A DNA stretch of 64,000 nt, from NCBI GenBank assembly GCA_964424355.1, contig CAYRIO010000001.1, forward strand, positions 124,001 through 188,000, given 5' to 3'. Positions 24,844 through 34,393 of the stretch are shown piece by piece. Position 1 is the first letter of the stretch. Every line of letters begins with the position of its first letter. Below the pieces are notes generated by a model that saw nothing but the letters and a program-made list of their open reading frames with translations, did no database searches and was not told where the DNA came from. This DNA comes from CAZEHS01 sp964424355 (GTDB lineage: Bacteria; Bacillota; Clostridia; Peptostreptococcales; Acidaminobacteraceae). A program made the translations under genes and the position numbers.

Positions 24844-25967
24844 AAACACTGGAAGAATGTCGAAACGAAATCGATTCGATCGATGATACCTTAACGGCGC
24901 TTCTGAACCGACGCATGGCCATTGCCGAGGAAGTGGGCAGAATCAAGGAATCCACAGGCCGTGTGACCCGGGATCCGAACCGCGAAAACGACATCCTCAA
25001 ACGGATTGCCGGGCAGGTGGATCATCCGGCTTATCGGGACCGGATTCTCAGAATCCTCAGAACGATCCTGGAATCCAGTCGTTCCTTGCAGGACAGCAGC
25101 CGGAACACCTTCAAACCGGTATGTCCGGAAAAGGATGCAAGTGTCACCGCAGGTTACGCAGGAATTCCCGGATCCTACAGTGAAAGTGCTTTGGTCCGGT
25201 ATTTCGGAGAGCTGTCGGAGCCTTACCGGAACTATCCCGCTTTTTCAGCCGTATGCGATGCCGTCCTCAGGGATGAAATCATGTATGGGATCCTGCCGGT
25301 TGAAAATACAACCACCGGTGCCATCAAGGAAGTGTACGATCTGATCCGGGAGAAGGATCTGTATATCACTGGCGAAGTGTGTCTGCCGGTGGTACATAAT
25401 CTGATCGGTCTACCGGGAGCGGATCCCAGTGCGCTGAAAGAAATCTATTCCCATGCACAGGGGCTCGAGCAATGCGGTATGTATCTCAGCGGGTTGAAAT
25501 CAGCACGGCAGGTTCCCATGAAGAATACTGCCTTCAGTGTCCGGCACGTGGCAGAACAGAAAAACCCTGCTTTCGGCGCCATCGGCGGCGATCGGGCCGC
25601 CAAACTTTACGGCCTTGAAATCCTGATGCCCGCTATTCAGAACAGCACGCTGAATACCACCCGCTTTGTGGTTCTTTCAAAGAAACAGGAGGTTCAGGAG
25701 GATGCCGACAGCACCAGTGTGGTTCTCACCGCGCGCCATGCGGCCGGTGCATTGTACGATATCCTGGGATGCTTCGCCAAGGAACAGGTGAATCTGTTCC
25801 GAATTGAATCCCGTCCGGTACCGGACCGCCCCTGGGAGTATTTCATCTTTTTGGATGCCGAAGGCAGTGTTCGGAGTGAAGCGGTTCAAAAGGCCCTTGC
25901 TGCCGTACAGGCTCAGTGTCCGTATTTCAAGTTTCTTGGAAGCTATCGGAAAGGAACCAGCAATTGA
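24840..25967 (+). CDS. pheA: Bifunctional chorismate mutase / prephenate dehydratase
   Basis: 375 residues from ATG 24840, which shares ATGA with the aroC stop. Residues 1 to about 90 are an AroQ-class chorismate mutase (LEECRNEIDSIDDTLTALLNRRM, VGRIKESTG). About 105-285 is prephenate dehydratase (AGIPGSYSESALVRYFGE, GILPVENTTTGAIKEVYDL, NTTRFVVLSK). About 290-370 is an ACT domain for phenylalanine feedback, although the usual ESRP motif is present as ESRPVPDRPWEY. It yields phenylpyruvate. It ends overlapping the TTG start of the next gene. Confidence 0.95.
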   Translation: MKTLEECRNEIDSIDDTLTALLNRRMAIAEEVGRIKESTGRVTRDPNRENDILKRIAGQVDHPAYRDRILRILRTILESSRSLQDSSRNTFKPVCPEKDASVTAGYAGIPGSYSESALVRYFGELSEPYRNYPAFSAVCDAVLRDEIMYGILPVENTTTGAIKEVYDLIREKDLYITGEVCLPVVHNLIGLPGADPSALKEIYSHAQGLEQCGMYLSGLKSARQVPMKNTAFSVRHVAEQKNPAFGAIGGDRAAKLYGLEILMPAIQNSTLNTTRFVVLSKKQEVQEDADSTSVVLTARHAAGALYDILGCFAKEQVNLFRIESRPVPDRPWEYFIFLDAEGSVRSEAVQKALAAVQAQCPYFKFLGSYRKGTSN

Positions 25968-26926
25968 GGGCCCGGATCCATATCGCCCTGATCGGATTGA
26001 CAGGCAGCGGCAAGACCGTCCTGGGGGCCGAGCTGGCCAATGTACTGGGACGCCCTTTTTTTGATATGGACCAGGAAATAATCCGGCGGACTGGCTGCTC
26101 TGTGGAAGCCATTTTTGCCGAGCAGGGTGAAGGCGGATTTCGGAAAATCGAGTCCCAGGTACTCAGAGAACTGTGTGCAAGGGACATCCCATCGGTTATT
26201 GCAACCGGAGGCGGTGCGGTCCTTGATCCTGATAATGTGAAGCTGCTCCGGAAGCAGGGGATCATCATCCGGATTCTGCGGAAACCGGAATCCATCCTCA
26301 CCTCCCTAGAAATTGAAGGAAGACCTCTGCTGGCGGACAATCCGGATCGGATCCATATTTTAGCCCGTGACCGGGAACCGGTATACGCCCGGGCGGCAGA
26401 TTATACAGTAATCAATGAAGAGTCCCCGGAAATGGGGCTGGAGGTGCTGAGGATGATTTCTGAATCCATGGGTTCGCAAAAACGCATTCTAGTGATCAAC
26501 GGACCGAACCTGAATATGCTGGGGATGCGGGAACCAGAAGTATATGGTTCTAAAACCTATGGCATGCTGTGTGAGGAACTGGCTGAACGGGCCCGGAACC
26601 TGTCCGTAAAAGTGGAAATCCGACAGTCCAATCATGAAGGGGTCATGATTGACTGGATTCAGGAGGCTGCGGATGCTTTTGATGGCATCCTGATGAATCC
26701 GGGTGCCTATACCCACACCAGTATTGCCCTGCTGGATGCGGTTCGAAGCATCAGGATCCCGGTGGTAGAAGTCCATCTTTCCAATATTCATGCCCGTGAA
26801 TCCTTCCGTGCCCATAGCATGACAGCCGCCGGTGCGGCAGGGATCATTGCCGGCTTCGGATCGGACAGCTATGTGCTGGGTCTGGAAGGGCTGATCAGAA
26901 TCATGGAAGGCGAGAGTGGCAAATGA
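25964..26926 (+). CDS. aroK-aroQ: Shikimate kinase - type II 3-dehydroquinate dehydratase fusion
   Basis: 320 residues, starting at TTG 25964, which overlaps the pheA stop as TTGA and has AAAGGA upstream. Residues 1 to about 165 are shikimate kinase (IALIGLTGSGKTVLGAELA P-loop, FFDMDQEI, VIATGGGAVLD). Residues about 172-315 are type II dehydroquinase (RILVINGPNLNMLGMREPEVYG, RQSNHEGVMIDWI, LMNPGAYTHTSIALLDA, EVHLSNIHARESFR). The two enzymes act on either side of AroE (steps 3 and 5 of the pathway). Fusing them in one chain completes the operon's coverage of DAHP to chorismate. It is followed by a strong terminator. Confidence 0.95.
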   Translation: MRARIHIALIGLTGSGKTVLGAELANVLGRPFFDMDQEIIRRTGCSVEAIFAEQGEGGFRKIESQVLRELCARDIPSVIATGGGAVLDPDNVKLLRKQGIIIRILRKPESILTSLEIEGRPLLADNPDRIHILARDREPVYARAADYTVINEESPEMGLEVLRMISESMGSQKRILVINGPNLNMLGMREPEVYGSKTYGMLCEELAERARNLSVKVEIRQSNHEGVMIDWIQEAADAFDGILMNPGAYTHTSIALLDAVRSIRIPVVEVHLSNIHARESFRAHSMTAAGAAGIIAGFGSDSYVLGLEGLIRIMEGESGK

Positions 26927-26937
26927 ATCCTTCAATA

Positions 26938-26985
26938 AAAAGAAAAACCTTCTGGAAATAAATTTTCAGAAGGTTTTTCTTTATT
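26938..26985 (+). terminator. Intrinsic terminator of the aromatic operon
   Basis: AGAAAAACCTTCTG (26941-26954) pairs with CAGAAGGTTTTTCT (26967-26980). The A-rich 5' side and T-rich 3' side can work in both directions. Confidence 0.9.
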
Positions 26986-27037
26986 AAAGTCGAATTATAT
27001 ATAAATGTACGTCCTGAATGGCTGAAAGGAAACGCAT

Positions 27038-29293
27038 ATGAAGTTCAACCTTTATTACGATCAGGCAGAGCAGGATCTTCTGGATCCTTATCATGGCATC
27101 CTGTTAGTTGAATCGGACCCCGCATTCGGGGGTTCTTTCTTTGATGCGTTCAGAACCGCAGGGCTTGATGTCCATCAGTTTTTTGATATGAAAACAGCTA
27201 TGGCCTTTTGGGAAGAAACGACGGGGCTGATTGCCGTTCTGGATGAATCCTTCCTGTATCACAAAGGGGTTTTCTTTGGGGACGCGATGCAGGAAAACAA
27301 TCCGGGCCGCAAGTTTCCCTATGTCGTGGTATCCAAGGAACCGGATTATAAAAAGGCCGTTTGCTACCTGAAGCAGGGAGCCATGGATTATCTGGTGAAG
27401 GATCCGACCCTGGCCGCCTATCTTCCCGGCTTGGTCCAACAGCTTTTAGAACGGCTCAATGCGGATTTAGAGCTAAAACGGTCTCAAATGGCCTTGCTGG
27501 AAAACGAAATGGAATTGCGCAGCATTACTGAGAATATTGAAGACGTGCTGATTAAAATGGATTTGAACACCATGTGTACCTATATTTCGCCGGCCATCGC
27601 CAGGGTGCTGAAAACCCCGGTGAATAAGCTGCTGGGCCGCTCCTTCCTGCCCCTGGTCCATTCTGATGACATGGGGCAGGTGGAAAACCGGATGCGTGAT
27701 ATCGTCTCCACCCGGTTGACTGGAAAGTTTGAATTCCGGATTCGCCAGGATATGGGCGGTTACGTTTGGGTCGAGGCCTTTGGGACCCCTATTCGTGATG
27801 AATTCAACACAGTGACGGGCACAATCATGACGCTGAGGGATATCACACATCGGAAAATGATTGACAGGCAGTTGGCTGAGGAACGGAATTTTTCCAGTAC
27901 GATACTGGAAACAGTGGGCAGTATGATTGTTGTCCTGTCTAAGTCCGGGGAAATTGTCCGGTTTAACCGGGCCTGTGTGGATATAACCGGTCTGACGGCG
28001 GAGGAAGCCCTTAAAAAACCATTCTTGAGTCTGATGGCGGATTCATCCGATCAGGTGAAATTCGGCGAATTTTTCAGGCAAGTCCTGGAAAAACGAAAGG
28101 CTGTGGAATTTGAAACCCGTATGATCAATCGCGGGGGTGAAGTGAGAACCGTTCAGATGGTTCTTTCCAAACTGACCGGTGAAAATAGCGCCGGTGATTT
28201 TGTAGTGTGTACAGGTCTGGATATCACCAACCGGAAGATCATTGAAGAAGAGATTCGATACATGAGTTTTCATGATAGCCTCACGGGGCTCTATAACCGA
28301 TCTTTTTTTGAAGAAGAAATGACCCGACTTGATTCTGGGAGACAGCTGCCGCTGAGCCTGATTGTAGGTGATGTGAACGGCTTGAAGCTCATTAACGATG
28401 CCTTTGGTCATGATGCGGGGGACCGACTGATTCAGGCTGCGGCAACACTTCTGAAAACAACCTGCCGCATGGGGGATATCACCGCCCGCATCGGCGGTGA
28501 TGAGTTCGGAATCATCCTTCCGGGAACTGATGAAGACACCGCGTTCGAAATCGCTGCCCGGATCCGGGAAAGTTCGCGGATGCTGGTTCACGACCCAATC
28601 AACGTCAGCATCGCGCTGGGGGTTGCCAGCAAAAGGAATCCCGAAGATGATATCCGGATGATTTTTAAGCAGGCAGATGATCGGATGTACAAGAACAAAC
28701 TGGTGGAAAGCAAAACCCTCAAAAGCGCCATTATTTCCTCCCTGAAAAGGACACTTCAGGAGCGGACCCATGATCTGGGCGAGCATTCGGAAAGGCTCAA
28801 GGACCTTTCTCTGAAGCTTGGGAAGCGCCTGGGATTTACCCCCGTGCAGATGGATGATCTTGAGCTTTTAGCCCTGCTCCACGATATCGGGAAAATATCC
28901 GTGCCGGAAATGATCCTCAATAAAGAAACGCCTCTGACGGAAGAAGAATGGGATATCATCAAGCAGCATCCCGAAATCGGCTACCGGATTGCGTCGACCA
29001 CGCCGGAACTTTCAAACATCGCGGAGTACATCCTGTGCCATCATGAATGGATGGATGGCAACGGATACCCTCAAGGCTTGCAGGGGGAATCCATCCCGCT
29101 TATCTCCCGGACGCTTTCGGTGGTGGATGCCTATGAAGCCATGATCAGCGATCGCCAGTACCGGGTTCCCCGTAGTTCTGAGGAAGCGTTGCTGGAACTG
29201 GAGCAGTTCGCAGACCGACAGTTTGACGGTCCGATTGTCAGGGAATTCGTCCAGATGATTTTGGAAGAGAATGCGCTGATGGATATCGGGTAG
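27038..29293 (+). CDS. Receiver-like PAS-PAS-GGDEF-HD-GYP signalling protein
   Basis: 751 residues. Order: a degenerate receiver-like domain (about 15-135, GILLVESDPAFGGSFFDAFR), two PAS domains (about 150-265 and 280-395), a GGDEF domain with an intact RIGGDEFGIILPG near residue 490, and a C-terminal HD-GYP domain (LLALLHDIGKISVP, HHEWMDGNGYPQGL). GGDEF makes c-di-GMP and HD-GYP degrades it, so one protein carries both opposing activities. The neighbours are another HD-GYP protein and a PilZ protein. The start at ATG 27038 follows GAAAGGAAA. Confidence 0.93.
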   Translation: MKFNLYYDQAEQDLLDPYHGILLVESDPAFGGSFFDAFRTAGLDVHQFFDMKTAMAFWEETTGLIAVLDESFLYHKGVFFGDAMQENNPGRKFPYVVVSKEPDYKKAVCYLKQGAMDYLVKDPTLAAYLPGLVQQLLERLNADLELKRSQMALLENEMELRSITENIEDVLIKMDLNTMCTYISPAIARVLKTPVNKLLGRSFLPLVHSDDMGQVENRMRDIVSTRLTGKFEFRIRQDMGGYVWVEAFGTPIRDEFNTVTGTIMTLRDITHRKMIDRQLAEERNFSSTILETVGSMIVVLSKSGEIVRFNRACVDITGLTAEEALKKPFLSLMADSSDQVKFGEFFRQVLEKRKAVEFETRMINRGGEVRTVQMVLSKLTGENSAGDFVVCTGLDITNRKIIEEEIRYMSFHDSLTGLYNRSFFEEEMTRLDSGRQLPLSLIVGDVNGLKLINDAFGHDAGDRLIQAAATLLKTTCRMGDITARIGGDEFGIILPGTDEDTAFEIAARIRESSRMLVHDPINVSIALGVASKRNPEDDIRMIFKQADDRMYKNKLVESKTLKSAIISSLKRTLQERTHDLGEHSERLKDLSLKLGKRLGFTPVQMDDLELLALLHDIGKISVPEMILNKETPLTEEEWDIIKQHPEIGYRIASTTPELSNIAEYILCHHEWMDGNGYPQGLQGESIPLISRTLSVVDAYEAMISDRQYRVPRSSEEALLELEQFADRQFDGPIVREFVQMILEENALMDIG

Positions 29294-29393
29294 CGACCGG
29301 CGTTCCAACGGTGTAAAACCGAAAATATTTGTTTATCTGCCCCTTAACGGGGCTATATACGAGATAGCAGTGTGCACTATTGGGGGTAACATC

Positions 29394-30971
29394 ATGGAAT
29401 TCAACTTGGAGTATGAGCCCCTCTTTGCAGGGGATGAGGATCGTCAAATGTCGGAGGTGTTTCTTCCCCCGATCGTTGAGGAACCCATTCATAAAAAACC
29501 ATGGAAAATCATCATAGCGGACGATGAAGAAGAAGTGCACACCATGACCCGCATGGTTCTTCGAAAATTTACATTTGAAGATCGGGGCGTGGAGTTGATC
29601 AGTACTTTTTCTGGCTCGGAGACACTTCAACTGATGGCAGAGCAACCGGACATCGCGGTGGTTCTGCTGGACGTTGTCATGGAAACTGAGAACTCAGGGC
29701 TTGAAGTGGTTAAAAAAATCCGCGAAAGCCTCAAAAATCCCTTTGTGAGGATCATTCTTCGCACAGGTCAGCCGGGTCAGGCGCCTGAGGACGATGTCAT
29801 CCGAAACTATGATATCAATGACTATAAATCCAAAACAGAGCTGACGGTCCAGAAGCTTTACACGTCCATCATTGCCTCCCTGAGATCCTATATCGATATG
29901 CGGACCATCGAGCATAACCGGCTGGGGCTGGAGGAAATCCTGAATCAGGGAAGAGACATGTTCCGTGTAAAAAGCTTGGAAGGGTTCATGGGAATCGCCA
30001 TGGAGACTTACGAGAAACTTCTGCAGCTGGATCCCGATACAGGGTTGCTGCAGATCAATGGTTTTGGTGCAGTCCAACAGGGTCAGAAATTCAGGATTGT
30101 ACACCGCAAGGGAACCTATCACGCCGATTTGGAACTGACCGTATCGCAGCTTTCCTCTGATAAATTCAGAGAACTGATCCATCTGGCGGATGAAAATCAG
30201 GGGCATGCCATTCATGGGCATCAGTACCTCAGCATATTCCAGGTGGAGGACGGCCTTAGGAACTTTATCTACTTCGAGACCCCTGTGCAGCTGAAGGAAA
30301 CAGACCGTGCACTTTTCCAGGTGTTGAACAGCAATGTGTCTGTGGCCATCGACAATATCTATCTGAACAGGGAAATCATCGATACACAGAAAGAAGTGCT
30401 CTATACCCTGGGCGAGATCGTTGAGTTCCGTTCCAAGGAAACGGCGAATCACGTGAGCCGTGTTGCAGAATACTCTTATATTCTGGCCAAGGAGTACGGC
30501 CTGTCGGAGGATGATGCCAATCTGCTCAGAATGGCTTCTCCAATGCATGATATCGGGAAAATCGGGATACCGGATACAATCCTGACAAAGCCGGGGAAGC
30601 TGACATCGGAAGAGTTTGACATCATCAAAAGTCATACCAGTATCGGCTACGAAATCCTGAAGCAGTCCAAGCGAGAAATCATGAAGACCGCTGCTCGGGT
30701 AGCACTGGAGCACCATGAACGCTGGGATGGCTCAGGGTACCCGCTGGGCAAGAAAGAGGAAGAAATCCATATCATGAGCCGCATCACCTGCCTGGCAGAT
30801 GTCTATGATGCCCTCAGCCACAAACGGGTGTATAAGGAAGCGTGGTCGGAAGAGGCGGTCTATGAAGAAATCCAGCGGATGCGGGGAGTCATGTTTGAGC
30901 CCCTGCTGGTGGATATTTTTTTCAGGAATCTGGATAAGATCATGGATATCCGCAGCCGACTGCCGGATTGA
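29394..30971 (+). CDS. Response regulator with DUF3369-type sensor and HD-GYP domain
   Basis: 525 residues from ATG 29394, preferred over an ATG 24 nt earlier because GGGGG lies before it. Residues about 38-160 are a receiver (KIIIADDEEEVHTM, AVVLLDVVME with the phosphoacceptor Asp, KSKTELT). About 175-340 is a GAF-like DUF3369 domain. About 345-520 is HD-GYP (MASPMHDIGKIGIPDTILTKPGKLT, HHERWDGSGYPLG). This is a phosphorylation-controlled c-di-GMP phosphodiesterase. No partner kinase is adjacent. Confidence 0.93.
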   Translation: MEFNLEYEPLFAGDEDRQMSEVFLPPIVEEPIHKKPWKIIIADDEEEVHTMTRMVLRKFTFEDRGVELISTFSGSETLQLMAEQPDIAVVLLDVVMETENSGLEVVKKIRESLKNPFVRIILRTGQPGQAPEDDVIRNYDINDYKSKTELTVQKLYTSIIASLRSYIDMRTIEHNRLGLEEILNQGRDMFRVKSLEGFMGIAMETYEKLLQLDPDTGLLQINGFGAVQQGQKFRIVHRKGTYHADLELTVSQLSSDKFRELIHLADENQGHAIHGHQYLSIFQVEDGLRNFIYFETPVQLKETDRALFQVLNSNVSVAIDNIYLNREIIDTQKEVLYTLGEIVEFRSKETANHVSRVAEYSYILAKEYGLSEDDANLLRMASPMHDIGKIGIPDTILTKPGKLTSEEFDIIKSHTSIGYEILKQSKREIMKTAARVALEHHERWDGSGYPLGKKEEEIHIMSRITCLADVYDALSHKRVYKEAWSEEAVYEEIQRMRGVMFEPLLVDIFFRNLDKIMDIRSRLPD

Positions 30972-31051
30972 ATCCAGGTTAATAACTTAATCAGACACCG
31001 GAGGAGTCCGGTATGATATACTATAACCACGAAACGGTATGAGGTGAGAAA

Positions 31052-31393
31052 ATGAGCGAAAAACGACGCGCTAAACGGCTGCCTGTTGATATCACACTGC
31101 AGGTTGAAACCCTTTACAAGCAGGACCACGTCAAGCTGGACTCCGTTAATGAAACCATTGAAGTGACCAATATTTCAAAAACAGGAATCGGGTTCCGCAG
31201 TAAAACAGAATTGCCGGTAGATTTCTATTTCAATGCCAAGATCACGATTGACTCCGAAAAGTTCTTTTTTTCCGTCCTTAAAATCATTCGGAAAGATTTT
31301 GCGGAAGATTACTGGCATTTTGGGTGTGAATTCGTAGGACTTGCTGATGTGCTCAGCGGATGCATTGATGACTATGAAAAGGAATTGATTTAA
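31052..31393 (+). CDS. PilZ domain c-di-GMP receptor
   Basis: 113 residues, a single PilZ domain. The c-di-GMP contacts are seen in the N-terminal KRRAKRLP (RxxxR) and VTNISKTGIGF ((D/N)xSxxG). Unlike the PilZ-like protein at 2831-3166, it looks binding-competent. It follows the HD-GYP response regulator, and a terminator comes after it. Confidence 0.9.
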   Translation: MSEKRRAKRLPVDITLQVETLYKQDHVKLDSVNETIEVTNISKTGIGFRSKTELPVDFYFNAKITIDSEKFFFSVLKIIRKDFAEDYWHFGCEFVGLADVLSGCIDDYEKELI

Positions 31394-31399
31394 TTGGAA

Positions 31400-31442
31400 C
31401 CGGGAGCTTGCTGCACAGTTGTGCGCAGGTCCCGATTTTTTT
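31400..31442 (+). terminator. Intrinsic terminator after PilZ gene
   Basis: CGGGA...TGCAC and GTGCG...TCCCG form an imperfect stem, followed by ATTTTTTT. Confidence 0.7.
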
Positions 31443-31475
31443 CGCTCAGGAAAGCATTGCCTTTTGGAGGGTGCC

Positions 31476-32420
31476 ATGATCAAAGCAGTGTTCACATACG
31501 ACTATGGGGAAGACAGGATGGAGCGGATCCGTGAATTAGGGTATGATATCCTGTTGTGTCCTGAGAAAAATCTGATCTTTAGTCCTGAAATGGCAGATGC
31601 GGAGGTGCTGGTCTGTTATTCACCTTTTAAAACCCTGGATATCGGTTCGATGACGAAGCTTCGGTGGATCCAGCTTTCCAGCATCGGCATCGACCAGGTT
31701 CCCGTTGAGGCTGCAAAAGCACAGAAGCTGATAATCACCAATAATCGCGGCGGCTATTCCGTTCCCATGGGGGAGTGGATCGTCCTGAAGATTCTTGAAA
31801 TCTATAAGCAGAGTAAGTTTTTTCACCAGAACCAGCTGTTGCACACCTGGCAGTTGACTACAGACATCTTGGAGCTCAGTGGGAAACGAATCGGGTTCAT
31901 TGGTACCGGGACCATTGCCCAGGAGGCTGCTAAAAGGCTGAAGGGCTTTGATGTCACTCAGATTGGCTTCAACACGACAGGAAAGCCGGTCCAACCCTTT
32001 GACGAATGCTTTTCGATCACGATGCTGGATCGATGGATTCAGCGATTCGATGTCCTGATCCTGGCGGTTCCGGCAACCAAGGGGACAAATCGCCTGATAA
32101 ACCGGAATATGCTCCGCAGGATGAAGGATACAGCCGTACTGGTGAATGTTTCTCGGGGGTCGGTCATTGATGAAAGTGCCCTGTTGGAACAACTGAATGC
32201 GGGAAAATTTTTGGGTGTGGCGCTGGACGTATTTGAACAGGAACCTTTGAGTCCGGAGAATCCTCTCTGGGATATCGAGAGGGCCCATATCACACCCCAT
32301 AACTGTTGGGTATCTGAGCAGCGGAATGAGCGGCGCTTCGATATCATTTATGACAATTTGAAGCGTTACAGCCAGAAGCAGGACCTGATGAACCGGGTAA
32401 ACCTGGATAAGGGCTATTAG
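31476..32420 (+). CDS. D-2-hydroxyacid dehydrogenase family protein
   Basis: 314 residues from ATG 31476 (GGAGGG before it). NAD-binding GFIGTGTIAQEAAKRL and the catalytic set in NVSRGSVIDESALLEQL (Arg), DVFEQEPL (Glu) and TPHNCW (His) are intact. It reduces or oxidises a 2-hydroxy acid / 2-oxo acid pair. The substrate cannot be told; the protein is not close to SerA in length (no ACT domain). Confidence 0.88.
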   Translation: MIKAVFTYDYGEDRMERIRELGYDILLCPEKNLIFSPEMADAEVLVCYSPFKTLDIGSMTKLRWIQLSSIGIDQVPVEAAKAQKLIITNNRGGYSVPMGEWIVLKILEIYKQSKFFHQNQLLHTWQLTTDILELSGKRIGFIGTGTIAQEAAKRLKGFDVTQIGFNTTGKPVQPFDECFSITMLDRWIQRFDVLILAVPATKGTNRLINRNMLRRMKDTAVLVNVSRGSVIDESALLEQLNAGKFLGVALDVFEQEPLSPENPLWDIERAHITPHNCWVSEQRNERRFDIIYDNLKRYSQKQDLMNRVNLDKGY

Positions 32421-32492
32421 ACTGTAAAAGAAAACGGTGGGCATCTATGCAAAGCATTTGCAATGCGGAAAAAGTGGAAGGAAAATAGAAAA

Positions 32493-33527
32493 ATGAAACC
32501 TTTAATCAGGGATTTAACCCTGGCCGAGCTGGAAACGGCACTGGCCCAGGCGGGACAGCAAAAATTCAGAGCCAAGCAGGTTTTTGAGTGGGTTCAAAAG
32601 GGAACGGACCAGTGGGAAGCCATGGGGAATATCCCCAAAGCCCTCCGCGAAGAACTGGCGAAGCTATACGATCTGGAAGCGGGAACCGTGGTTGAGACCC
32701 TGAAGGACCCCAAGGATGATACACGGAAATATCTGATCCGGATGGGTGACGGGCAGGTCATTGAAACGGTATCCATGTTGTATCAGCACGGGCACAGTGT
32801 GTGTGTATCCACCCAGGTAGGCTGCCGCATGGGCTGTTGGTTCTGTGCATCCACCCAGGGGGGGCTGATTCGCAACCTCAGTGCCGGGGAAATCCTGACG
32901 CAGATATTCCATGCGGCCAGGGATCGGGGCATGCCGGTGACCCATGTGGTCCTGATGGGCAGCGGAGAACCCCTGGATAATCTGGAAGCGGTTCTGAAAT
33001 TCCTGGAGTTGGTGAAAAATCCTTCCGGTCTGATGATCAGCCATCGGCATATCACATTATCAACGTGTGGTGTTGTGCCTAAAATGGCGGAGCTTGCCAG
33101 TCATCATTTGCAGATCACTTTGGCGGTTTCCCTCCATGCCGCGGTGGATTCCCTCCGGGACAGGCTGGTTCCGGTCAATCGGACCTATCCCATCGCGAAG
33201 CTCATCAAGGCCAGCATGGATTATTTTGAGGAAACCGGGCGCCGAATTACTTTTGAATATGCGCTCCTAAAGGGTGTGAACGACACGCCAGAGCAGGCTG
33301 CTGCGCTGATTGGGCTGCTTCGTGGCCTTAACTGCCATGTAAACCTCATTCCGGCGAACACCATCCAGGAACGGGATTTTGAAGCTTCTCAGAACATGAC
33401 GGTGGATCGATTCTCAAAGGCACTAAAAAAAGGCGGAATTTCAGTGACGGTGCGCAGAGAATTGGGTGATGCCATCCAAGCTGCATGCGGACAACTCCGC
33501 CAAAAATACATGGAAACCCCTGATTGA
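32493..33527 (+). CDS. rlmN: 23S rRNA (adenine2503-C2)-methyltransferase
   Basis: 344 residues from ATG 32493 (AAGGA upstream; an earlier in-frame ATG lacks a ribosome site). This radical SAM enzyme methylates A2503 of 23S rRNA and some tRNAs. The cluster motif CRMGCWFC, the mechanistic Cys near STCGVVP and the C-terminal catalytic Cys in AIQAACGQLR are seen, with the STQVGC lead-in. A hairpin overlapping the stop (GAAACCCCT...AGGGGTTTC) may mark the transcript end. Confidence 0.95.
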   Translation: MKPLIRDLTLAELETALAQAGQQKFRAKQVFEWVQKGTDQWEAMGNIPKALREELAKLYDLEAGTVVETLKDPKDDTRKYLIRMGDGQVIETVSMLYQHGHSVCVSTQVGCRMGCWFCASTQGGLIRNLSAGEILTQIFHAARDRGMPVTHVVLMGSGEPLDNLEAVLKFLELVKNPSGLMISHRHITLSTCGVVPKMAELASHHLQITLAVSLHAAVDSLRDRLVPVNRTYPIAKLIKASMDYFEETGRRITFEYALLKGVNDTPEQAAALIGLLRGLNCHVNLIPANTIQERDFEASQNMTVDRFSKALKKGGISVTVRRELGDAIQAACGQLRQKYMETPD

Positions 33528-33662
33528 AAGGGGTTTCGAGCGGGTATCAAAAATACAGGATTCATCATCACTTTTTTAGAGGATTTGGAGAAGTGATGTA
33601 GAATTATTAGATTCAGTGGCAAAAGCTCAGTCCCTTAAGGGAACCACAAGGAGGAGATACCC

Positions 33663-34076
33663 ATGGTGAAGTTAATCGCGAGCAAAGAAGGTACGGGTAA
33701 AACCAAGCGCATCATCGATATGGCGAATGAGCGTTTGAACAACACGACCGGCAACGTGGTATTCATCGATGATGACAAAAAACACATCTATCAGCTGAAG
33801 CATGATATGCGTTTCATCAGTATGGATGAGTACCCGATCCGGTCACAGGAAGAGTTTGTAGGATTCCTTTGCGGTGTTATTTCCAACAATTTTGATATTC
33901 GGGATGTGTTTATTGATGGGCTCAACAAGGTGATGGACATGCCAGCGGAATCACTGCCAAAGGTGATGAGCCGGTTTGATGAACTTTCAAAGAACTTCGG
34001 GATCGATTTCACAATGACACTGACCTGTGAATACGATAAGCTTCCGGAGGGCGTTCAGCAGTATCTGGTGGATTAA
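33663..34076 (+). CDS. Small P-loop ATPase-like protein
   Basis: 137 residues. The start VKLIASKEGTGKTKRIIDMAN carries a Walker A-like EGTGKT. VVFIDDDKKHIYQL and DVFIDGLNKVMDM could be Walker B-like strands. Similar small clostridial proteins are sometimes labelled 'twitching motility PilT', without experimental support. AAGGAGGAG precedes the ATG. It ends 4 bases into the convergent gene on the other strand. Function unknown. Confidence 0.7.
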   Translation: MVKLIASKEGTGKTKRIIDMANERLNNTTGNVVFIDDDKKHIYQLKHDMRFISMDEYPIRSQEEFVGFLCGVISNNFDIRDVFIDGLNKVMDMPAESLPKVMSRFDELSKNFGIDFTMTLTCEYDKLPEGVQQYLVD

Positions 34077-34318
34077 TATTCTAGAAAGTCCTCACCCAGA
34101 TATTTTTTGATCAATTCAGGATCTGAAAATTGTGAGAGCACAATTTCTTTGCCACTCTCTTCAAAATAAACAGTGATTTCAGCATTTCCGTCAAGGAAAT
34201 GCTTTTTTACGGTATCTCGCGAAATTTCACGGACCTTGTCTGCATGATGCTTCTTTTTTACGAACGCGTTGGTGAAATAGGTTCCCTTAATGGTGATCAC
34301 GCGGGTATATTGTTTCAT
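34073..34318 (-). CDS. Hypothetical 81-aa protein
   Basis: 81 residues, charged, with an alternating beta pattern (ITVYFEESGKEIVLSQF) and a KKYLGEDFLEY end. No family recognised. It is supported as a gene by GGAGG 8 nt before its ATG. It is convergent with the P-loop gene, with a 4-base overlap of the stops. Confidence 0.6.
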   Translation of the reverse strand: MKQYTRVITIKGTYFTNAFVKKKHHADKVREISRDTVKKHFLDGNAEITVYFEESGKEIVLSQFSDPELIKKYLGEDFLEY

Positions 34319-34393
34319 AAAATCCTCCAGTGATGAATTCGAATATGCTAATTATAGCAGATTTGCAGGCATGGGGGGGCGAAAGGAGTTTTA

